Of a stretch of DNA of 12,466 nt, positions 5,603 through 11,309 are shown piece by piece. Source of the stretch: Planctomycetota bacterium (lineage in GTDB: Bacteria; Planctomycetota; UBA1135; GCA-002686595); assembly GCA_029259675.1 (NCBI GenBank), contig JAJDES010000629.1:1-12466 (forward strand), in the 5' to 3' direction. Below the pieces are notes generated by a model. It was not told where the DNA came from. It was given only the letters and a program-made list of their open reading frames with translations, and searched no databases. Numbering within the stretch: position 1 is the stretch's first letter; each line of letters begins with the position of its first letter. Position numbers and translations under genes: made by a program.

Positions 5603-8551
5603 ATGGCTCTGGGAACCACGCGCAGTTCACGATCCCGTGTGTCCGCCGACTCGCCCCGCGGGAGCAGCGCGCATTCGGGTTGGACCCACTTGGGATTGAC
5701 CGCAATTGGCGCGGCCTTGCTGGCTGTGTCCGCCTCCGGGAAAACCGCACTCACAGCGCCCGTTCACGATCATCACTTGGTCGTTATCAAGGCGGGCACG
5801 GCGCACCTGGTCGAGGACGGAGTCGTGCTCGAAGGCGGTGCTTCCGTACTTGTGAATGACGGGCAAATAGAGCGCGTCGGCGGAGCCGACATGCTCGTTC
5901 CGCCCGGAGCACACGTTGTGGACTACGGTCCGGATGCCGTGATCGTGCCCGGATTCGTTTCCGCAGACAGCGGCTACGCGTCGGGTGTGGCTTCCCAGCG
6001 CACGGCAGACCCGACTCTGCTCGCGCTCGACGGTTTTGATTTCTACGCGCACAACTTGGCATCGCTTTCGGGCGGAATCACGACCGCCTACATTAATCCG
6101 GCTTCCGGACGCTTGATCGCCGGCAGCGGAGCCGTTGTGAAGCTTGCCGGTCACGATCGCGCTTCTCGCATCTTGTCTGCACAGAGTAGTTTGCACGGAG
6201 CCATTAGTTCCGAGGCGCGACGCACACCCGGTTACTGGGTGCCGCCCGTTCCGGCCACAGTTGATGTGGGCATGGGTTACGCCAAGCCGCAATTGCCGCG
6301 CACATTGATGGGCGCATTTGTCGCACTCGATGAACTCTTGGGAGCCGCACAGGGCGACTCGGCTGATGCGCGCGCCGCGGCGGACGCCGAGTACGGTCCG
6401 GGAATCAGCGCCGCATTGCGCAAGCACCTTGACGCGCGCACTCCCTGGCGCATGAATGCGGAAACCAGCGGAGAGATTCGATCCCTGTTGGCCTTCGCGG
6501 CCGAGAAGAAGCTCAATTTGATTGTTGAAGGCGGTCGGGACGCCAAAGACGTTGCGGCAGATTTGGCCGCTTCCGGTACGCCCGTGATTTTCCGCGTTCC
6601 ATTCACTCCCAACAGTGGTGCGCGCAACTGGGGCAAATCACCGGATGCGGTATGGCCTGAGTTTGATGTACCCGCCGCCCTTGCGACAGCCGGGGTGAAG
6701 TTTGCTTTGGCTCGCAACGGTTCCACTCGCGATTTGCTTTTCGCCGCTCAATTGTCTTTGCGCGGTGGGCTAAGTCCGGCCGAGGCATTGCGATCGATCA
6801 CGCTCTCGTCGGCAGAAATCCTGGGCGTGGACAAGCGCGTCGGTAGCTTGAGCGCGGGCAAGGATGCGGACTTGGTTGTAATGAACGGCGCGCCGATGCA
6901 GGCAGGTTCCAGCGTGCTCGCGACCTGGGTTGGCGGCGAGCGTATGTGGTCCGCCCAGGAATCGAATTCTGTGGTGCTGGAGGTTGAGGAGCTGCACATC
7001 GGTGATGGGCAAGTGCTGCGACCGGGGCAACTGCTCATGGAAGGCGGAGTCATCCGCGAGGTGGGTCAAAGTGTTTCGCACCCGCTTGGCTCCTTGGTCA
7101 TCAAGGGCCGGGCTGCCATGCCCGGAATGATCGACGCCATGGGTCACCTCGGACTCGACGGTTCGATGCGGGCTCCCGACACCGATTTTGATATGTCGAG
7201 CATCATCGCGCCCGGCGATGAAGTGGATCGAAGGGTGGCCCAGGCCGGAATCACAACCGTGTTGCTCACTCCCCGCGGAGGAAATGCCTCTGGATTGCAG
7301 ATGACGGCGTACAAGCCGGCGGCGGCAGAATTCAAGGGCCAGATCGTTTCCGATCCCGCAACGTTGATGGTGAATTGGACTCGTCCCAACCGTTACGACT
7401 CGGGCAAGATGGTTCAAGCTTTGCTGGCCAAGGCCGCAGACTATCGCGAAAAGTGGGCCGAGTACGAAGAAGAGCTCGCGCAGTGGCAGGCTACTCCGCC
7501 CGAGCCGGACGAGTCCGCTTCGAAGAAGGACGACGAAGAGGAAGACGAGGACGAAGACGACGAAGAGGCTGAAGAGGACGAGGACGACTCCAAGAAAAAG
7601 AAGAAGCGAAAGAAAAAGGGCGAGGAAGAGGAACCCGAAGCCGACCCCGTCACGGGTATTTGGGAAGGCAGCTTGGATGCGGCGTCGATTCGCTTCCAAA
7701 TGCGCTTGGACGGCGCTGAGGTTGAGGCTTATTTGCGCAGCAGTGAACTGTCCGAGCGCTTGATCGAGCTAAAAGGATCTTTCGCGGACAAAGAGATTGA
7801 TCTGCATGGTTTTGGAACCAAGGGTGCCGTTCGATTGCAGGGCAAGCCCTCCCACGGAGAGTTCAAAGGGAGCGTCAGCTTGACGGGCGGCGAGGCGCAG
7901 GAATTCGAAGCGAAGCGCACCAGCGACCAGTTCCCCACCGCAGATCGTCCGGTTCGTCGCTTGGAAGACGTATCTGGTCCGCCCCGGGGCATGCCGCGCA
8001 CGCCCAAATTGGATAAGGGGCTCGAGCCGTTTCGCAAGGCCATGGACGGTAGCGGAACCATCGTTTGCGAAGTCGACCGCGAGGACGAAATCCTCGCTTG
8101 CGTCGAGGCTTTCAATGCCTACGGAATCAAGCCGATCCTTTACGGGGCAGCCGGCTTGGATCTGGTATTGGACAAAGTCCAAAGTGGTATTGCCGGCGTG
8201 TTGCCGGTGCAGCAAGTCTTGTACAGCAAAGCTGACGAAGGCCTCCGCTACTACAACCGCTATGCGGATTTGCAAGCTGCGGGGGTTCCCGTGGCCTTTC
8301 GATCCGCCGCTGAAGAAGGTGCGATCGAGTTGCCCAATATGGCTGCCTTCGCCGTTTCGAAGGGAATGAGTCCCGAGGGAGCCCTGCGCGCTTTGACCTC
8401 GGACGTAGCGGACATGTTTCACATTTCCGATCGAGTGGGTCGTCTCGGCGCCGGACTCGACGCCGATGTGCTCTTGATAGACGGCCCGCCCCTGGCGCCC
8501 GCAACCAGCGTATTGCGCACTTGGGTTCGCGGCCGCGAGGTGATTCGTTGA
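5603..8551 (+). CDS. Exported double-domain amidohydrolase-like fusion E, both metal sites degenerate
   Basis: A 982-residue protein made of two complete amidohydrolase-like units in one chain. A long basic, Ser-rich n-region (1-28) precedes a hydrophobic core (29-46). Unit 1 (about 58-455) has PGFVSADSGYASG at 116-128: the expected His pair is Asp122 and Gly124. Its strand-5 position is Glu287 and its strand-8 position Asn372. It ends with 'VGSLSAGKDADLVVMNGAP'. Unit 2 (about 457-982) has PGMIDAMGHLGLDG (507-520): the first His is Met513 but His515 is kept. Its strand-5 position is Asp825. It ends with 'VGRLGAGLDADVLLIDGPP'. Unit 2 is interrupted by a charged tract (about 636-679) and a beta-rich insert (685-773). 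The usual length for one unit is about 400-450 residues, so this is a true tandem fusion. The alternative start is GTG 5597. Catalysis is unlikely in either half; scaffold or ligand binding is possible. Confidence 0.87.
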   Translation: MALGTTRSSRSRVSADSPRGSSAHSGWTHLGLTAIGAALLAVSASGKTALTAPVHDHHLVVIKAGTAHLVEDGVVLEGGASVLVNDGQIERVGGADMLVPPGAHVVDYGPDAVIVPGFVSADSGYASGVASQRTADPTLLALDGFDFYAHNLASLSGGITTAYINPASGRLIAGSGAVVKLAGHDRASRILSAQSSLHGAISSEARRTPGYWVPPVPATVDVGMGYAKPQLPRTLMGAFVALDELLGAAQGDSADARAAADAEYGPGISAALRKHLDARTPWRMNAETSGEIRSLLAFAAEKKLNLIVEGGRDAKDVAADLAASGTPVIFRVPFTPNSGARNWGKSPDAVWPEFDVPAALATAGVKFALARNGSTRDLLFAAQLSLRGGLSPAEALRSITLSSAEILGVDKRVGSLSAGKDADLVVMNGAPMQAGSSVLATWVGGERMWSAQESNSVVLEVEELHIGDGQVLRPGQLLMEGGVIREVGQSVSHPLGSLVIKGRAAMPGMIDAMGHLGLDGSMRAPDTDFDMSSIIAPGDEVDRRVAQAGITTVLLTPRGGNASGLQMTAYKPAAAEFKGQIVSDPATLMVNWTRPNRYDSGKMVQALLAKAADYREKWAEYEEELAQWQATPPEPDESASKKDDEEEDEDEDDEEAEEDEDDSKKKKKRKKKGEEEEPEADPVTGIWEGSLDAASIRFQMRLDGAEVEAYLRSSELSERLIELKGSFADKEIDLHGFGTKGAVRLQGKPSHGEFKGSVSLTGGEAQEFEAKRTSDQFPTADRPVRRLEDVSGPPRGMPRTPKLDKGLEPFRKAMDGSGTIVCEVDREDEILACVEAFNAYGIKPILYGAAGLDLVLDKVQSGIAGVLPVQQVLYSKADEGLRYYNRYADLQAAGVPVAFRSAAEEGAIELPNMAAFAVSKGMSPEGALRALTSDVADMFHISDRVGRLGAGLDADVLLIDGPPLAPATSVLRTWVRGREVIR
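5774..6967 (+). other. Amidohydrolase-like unit 1 of fusion E
   Basis: Residues about 58-455 of E. The order is the standard one: N-terminal beta-sandwich with 'GGASVLVNDGQIERVGG', barrel entry at 'VPGFVSADSGYASG', 'GGITTAYINPASGRLIAGSGAVVK' equivalent of the strand 2-3 region (157-180), a helical region, and the C-terminal sandwich ending near 'VLATWVGGERMW' (438-449). It carries no charged insert, unlike unit 2. The segment 'RNGSTRDLLFAAQLSLRGG' resembles 'GHGTRDVAGRLAQQPALAMRGG' of gene C, so unit 1 is probably closest to C within this array. Confidence 0.75.
7508..7639 (+). repeat. Low-complexity tract encoding Asp/Glu run then Lys/Arg run
   Basis: Residues about 636-679 of E: a run dominated by Asp and Glu (642-662), then a basic run KKKKKRKKK (664-672), then EEEE. 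The coding strand is built from GAA/GAG/GAC/GAT and AAG/AAA codons and so is strongly purine-biased. The charge switch may form an intramolecular salt-bridged or coiled segment, or tether partners. Antisense open frames here that look membrane-like or poly-Ser are artefacts of this composition. Confidence 0.75.
7655..7921 (+). other. Inserted small beta-rich domain within unit 2 of E
   Basis: Residues about 685-773 start with 'GIWEGSL' and then alternate hydrophobic and polar residues in short strands: IRFQMRLDGAEVEAYLRS, LIELKGSFADKEIDLHG, AVRLQGKPSHGEFKGSVSLT, then EFEAKR. The 'G-x-W-x-G' opening and repeated 'G-x-F/L-x-G' turns recall small lipocalin-like or up-and-down beta domains that occur appended to exported proteins. 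Family identity is not established here. It sits exactly where gene A has its coiled-coil insert, between the YRExWxEY helix and the second half of the barrel. Confidence 0.5.
8537..8543 (+). promoter_or_regulatory. Possible ribosome binding site for an overlapping TTG start of F
   Basis: GAGGTGA lies 4 bases before a TTG at 8548 that is in frame with gene F and overlaps the stop of gene E as TTGA. This is the strongest Shine-Dalgarno-like match near the E/F junction. It also encodes part of the C-terminus of E, so it could be chance. Confidence 0.4.
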
Positions 8552-8625
8552 GGATCTTTTCGCGCAGTCGCAACCTGGCTGCTGCCTCGCATGGGGCCGC
8601 ACTTCGCCAATTCAATCAATGCACC

Positions 8626-10026
8626 ATGCAATCGAATTCCTTTGCCATGTCAGACAAAGCTGAAAGGCAGCACGCGCCCAAGCTTGTGGGCGCCCTGGCC
8701 CTATTCTTCGTTGGTCTTTGCTCCGGCGGCGCAAACGCAGCACCTGGTGCGGTCGCCAACGTTCTCGGCAAGACGATCGACAGCAAACCTGCGGCAGGCG
8801 CTCCGGGCGGACCGGGATTGGCGATTCATTCATCCAAAGTCTTGACCTGCGCACAGGCGGGGCCGGGGGTCTTTAATCGCGGCGTTGTGCTCGTTCGCGA
8901 CGGTTTGATTGAAGCTGTCGGCTCCAAGGCGGAGATCGAAGTGCCCGCTGACTACGAGTCCGTCGATGTCGGTGACAATTGGTTGATGCCGGGCATGATC
9001 GAGCTGCACAGCCACCAGGCCGGTTCGACCAGTATTTTCGTCAACGACATCAACGGAACGATTTACCTGACGAACCCGGGCTTGCGCGCTTCGACCGCAG
9101 TTGTGCCCGACAATGAATGGGTCATGCGCGGATTGGCCGGCGGCGTCACGTCGATGCTTTTCATTCCCGGTTCGGCAACCAACATCGGCGGCCAGGGAGT
9201 GCTGCTCAAGACCGGTCTCGGACGCTACGAAGAAAACCTCATCAGCAACCCGGGCTCGATGAAATTGGCCCAGGCCGGCAACCCCGAACGCTGGGGGCCG
9301 CTCTTCCCCGGGCGCTCATTTCAAAACTGGCACACCCGCAACACGTTTGAGCGCGGCATTGCCTACGCCAATAATTGGATTGCGTACGAAGCCGGCGAGG
9401 GTCCCAAGCCGCTGGTCGATCCGCAATTCGAAATCTTCCTGCACCTGGTTAAAGGTGACGTGGCCGTGTCGGCCCACACCCAAATTTACCAGGTCGAGCT
9501 GCGCACGATCATGCTGGTTAAGCGCCAGCTGGGCATCGACGTTTTTGTGGACCACGGAACCTTCGACGGTTGGCGCGTGGCTCCGATAGCAGAAGCTGAA
9601 GGCGTCTATGCCATCGTCGGACCGCGAACGCTTGATTCGCCCTGGAGTCCCATGGTGAATTGGAGTGGTAGCAATCCCGAGCGCATGCAGGGCATTCACG
9701 CGGGCTATCAGGAGTTGGGGCACACGAAGATCGGTTTCAATACCGATGCGCACCCCAGCACGATCAATCAAGAAGAGCTCTCCGTTCAAGCCGCCATGGC
9801 CGTGCACTACGGCTTCGATGACAGCGAGATGCAAACGGTGCGCGGCTTGACGATTATCGCCGCGGAGGCCGCCGGAATTGACGATCGCGTCGGGAGCCTC
9901 GAAGTAGGCAAGGAAGCCGACATCTTGGTGGTCAACGGACATCCCGCCGACCCGCGCACCGTCGTGGAGCGCGTTTGGATTGAAGGGCAAGACGTTTACG
10001 ACGCGCGGGAAGGTCGCGCCTGGTAA
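8626..10026 (+). CDS. Exported amidohydrolase F, complete metal-ligand set
   Basis: A 466-residue amidohydrolase from the ATG at 8626. The signal peptide has a basic n-region (1-20), a hydrophobic core (20-32) and likely cleavage after ANA (36-38). The beta-sandwich spans about 63-118 ('VVLVRDGLIEAVGS'). The strand-1 motif PGMIELHSH is intact (His128, His130). Lys195 lies in 'GGQGVLLKTG', a conserved segment whose ligand role is uncertain. His284 ('SAHTQ'), His310 ('VDHGTFDGW') and Asp374 ('FNTDAHP') match the strand-5, -6 and -8 ligands, so this one looks catalytic. Likely chemistry is hydrolysis of a C-N bond of an amide or ring; the substrate is unknown. The C-terminus has 'VGSLEVGKEADILVVNGHPADP'. 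It is a close paralogue of G, which it overlaps by one base (TAATG). Alternative starts are TTG 8548 with a good Shine-Dalgarno, giving 492 residues, or ATG 8647. Confidence 0.88.
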   Translation: MQSNSFAMSDKAERQHAPKLVGALALFFVGLCSGGANAAPGAVANVLGKTIDSKPAAGAPGGPGLAIHSSKVLTCAQAGPGVFNRGVVLVRDGLIEAVGSKAEIEVPADYESVDVGDNWLMPGMIELHSHQAGSTSIFVNDINGTIYLTNPGLRASTAVVPDNEWVMRGLAGGVTSMLFIPGSATNIGGQGVLLKTGLGRYEENLISNPGSMKLAQAGNPERWGPLFPGRSFQNWHTRNTFERGIAYANNWIAYEAGEGPKPLVDPQFEIFLHLVKGDVAVSAHTQIYQVELRTIMLVKRQLGIDVFVDHGTFDGWRVAPIAEAEGVYAIVGPRTLDSPWSPMVNWSGSNPERMQGIHAGYQELGHTKIGFNTDAHPSTINQEELSVQAAMAVHYGFDDSEMQTVRGLTIIAAEAAGIDDRVGSLEVGKEADILVVNGHPADPRTVVERVWIEGQDVYDAREGRAW

Positions 10027-11309
10027 TGCTCGCTCGCCTCGCCCTAGCCGCGACGCTCCTTCCAGGAGTGCTCGCAACTGCCCAAGACCCCCTTGCCGTT
10101 GCGGCGGGTGAGGTCGGCGGCCCGGGCTTGGCCATTCGGTGCGCCAAGGCGATTACATCGGCGCTCGAAGGCCCGACCGTGATCAATCACGCCCTGGTCC
10201 TGGTGCGCGACGGTCAAATTGAAGCCGTGCAGCCGGATCGCGAAGGAGCGGTTCCGAGCGATTATCACGTGCGCGATGTGGGCGATGCTTGGGTGATCCC
10301 GGGCTTAGTGGACTTGCACTCCCACATCGGCGGCAGCTTTGACATCAACGGCCCGATCTATCAGGCGAATCCGGGGCTGCGGGTCAGCACGGCAATCATC
10401 CCTGAGAACGCAAGCTTGATGCGCGCGCTCGCCGGTGGAGTGACTTCGGCCTTGGTCATCCCCGGTTCGGCGACGACGGTCGGCGGTCAAGGCATCTTGA
10501 TCAAGACGGGCGTGGACAATTACGCGGGGATGGTCATTCGCGATCCCGGCGCGTTGAAAATCGCCCAGGCCGACAACCCCAAGCGCTGGGGTTGGGGCAT
10601 GGGACGTTTGTTCCTCAACTGGCACATCCGCGACACCCTGCGCCGCGGACTCGCTTACGCGCGGCGACTGCGCGCGCACGCGGAGGGCCGCGGGCCCGAA
10701 CTTCCGATCAATCCGCAGTTTGATGTCTTTGTCGACTTGGAGGCGAAGCACACTCAGGTTGCCACCCACACCCAAGTCCACCAAGTCGTGCACGCTTCCC
10801 TGCGCATCATCCGCGAGGAGATGGGCTTGGACGTGTACATCGACCACGGTTCCTTCGACGGCTATCTGGCGGCCGAACGCGCCGAAGCCCTGGGTGTTCC
10901 CGCGATTCTCGGTCCGCGCTCGATATGCACGCAAAACAAAGGACGCGGCATCGATTGCGACGGTCGTTTTGTCGGCATGGCCAGCGAGTACCAACAGCGC
11001 GGTCATTCGGCGATCGGATTCAACACCGATGCTCCGGTAATGCCCGGGGAAGAGTTGTCTTTGCAGGCGGCCATGGGCGTGCACTACGGTTTTGACGACA
11101 GCGAAATGGGCACGGTGCGTGGGTTGACCATCGTGCCGGCAATCGCCGCAGGGATTGATCACCGCGTAGGTAGTTTGGAAAAGGGCAAGGATGCCGACCT
11201 GGTCGTGATCACCGGTCATCCCGCGGACCCGCGCAGCGCAGTCGAGTTGGTTTGGATCGAAGGCCAATTGGTTTACGACGCCGAAGCAGCAGAAAGGCGC
11301 GCATTCTGA
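10026..11309 (+). CDS. Exported amidohydrolase G, complete metal-ligand set, paralogue of F
   Basis: A 427-residue amidohydrolase. The signal peptide is MLARLALAATLLPGVLATA with likely cleavage before Gln20. The beta-sandwich runs to about residue 90 ('LVLVRDGQIEAV'). The strand-1 motif PGLVDLHSHIGGS is intact (His98, His100). Lys160 lies in 'GGQGILIKTG'. His248 ('VATHTQ'), His274 ('IDHGSFDGY') and Asp335 ('FNTDAP') complete the expected set. Identity to F is obvious along the whole chain, for example 'QAAMGVHYGFDDSEMGTVRG' against 'QAAMAVHYGFDDSEMQTVRG'. A Cys pair (301 and 311) in the loop after the strand-6 region is not shared with F. The start overlaps the stop of F by one base, and GGGAAGG at 10007-10013 is 12 bases upstream, a little far. 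It overlaps gene H by one base (TGATG). Function: probable exported metal-dependent amide or cyclic amide hydrolase, substrate unknown. Confidence 0.9.
   Translation: MLARLALAATLLPGVLATAQDPLAVAAGEVGGPGLAIRCAKAITSALEGPTVINHALVLVRDGQIEAVQPDREGAVPSDYHVRDVGDAWVIPGLVDLHSHIGGSFDINGPIYQANPGLRVSTAIIPENASLMRALAGGVTSALVIPGSATTVGGQGILIKTGVDNYAGMVIRDPGALKIAQADNPKRWGWGMGRLFLNWHIRDTLRRGLAYARRLRAHAEGRGPELPINPQFDVFVDLEAKHTQVATHTQVHQVVHASLRIIREEMGLDVYIDHGSFDGYLAAERAEALGVPAILGPRSICTQNKGRGIDCDGRFVGMASEYQQRGHSAIGFNTDAPVMPGEELSLQAAMGVHYGFDDSEMGTVRGLTIVPAIAAGIDHRVGSLEKGKDADLVVITGHPADPRSAVELVWIEGQLVYDAEAAERRAF

Larger units (their letters stand above)
6971..8551 (+). other. Amidohydrolase-like unit 2 of fusion E
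   Basis: Residues about 457-982 of E. It begins at once with a second beta-sandwich ('VVLEVEELHIGDGQVLRPG') after the end of unit 1, with almost no linker. 'AGITTVLLTPRGGNASG' (548-564) follows the broken HxH. The helix YREKWAEYEEELAQWQ (614-629) precedes the charged tract; the same helix is present in gene A, so unit 2 and A are probably sister lineages. The barrel resumes at about 778 and ends with the family C-terminal sandwich. Confidence 0.75.

Noticed and set aside
7441..7653. A poly-Ser open frame on the - strand
   Set aside because: Another antisense artefact of the same low-complexity DNA; no start context and fully inside gene E.
6770..7699. A 309-codon open frame on the - strand with a long Leu/Val/Phe stretch resembling membrane helices
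   Set aside because: It is the antisense of the Asp/Glu/Lys codon tract of gene E; the hydrophobic run arises from the complement of GAA/GAC/AAG codons, and the rest shows no family signature.
7769..8602. A 277-codon open frame on the - strand, and similar long antisense frames at 1984-2655, 5627-6427, 9316-10077 and 10305-11366
   Set aside because: All lie fully or almost fully opposite genes whose sense-strand protein has clear family motifs, while the antisense translations are rich in Arg, Ser and Pro or His with no recognisable domain.
8695..8740. Lipobox in the signal peptide of F (VGLC)
   Set aside because: The residue before Cys is Leu rather than Gly, Ala or Ser, and a standard cleavage site (ANA-A) follows, so a lipoprotein is unlikely.
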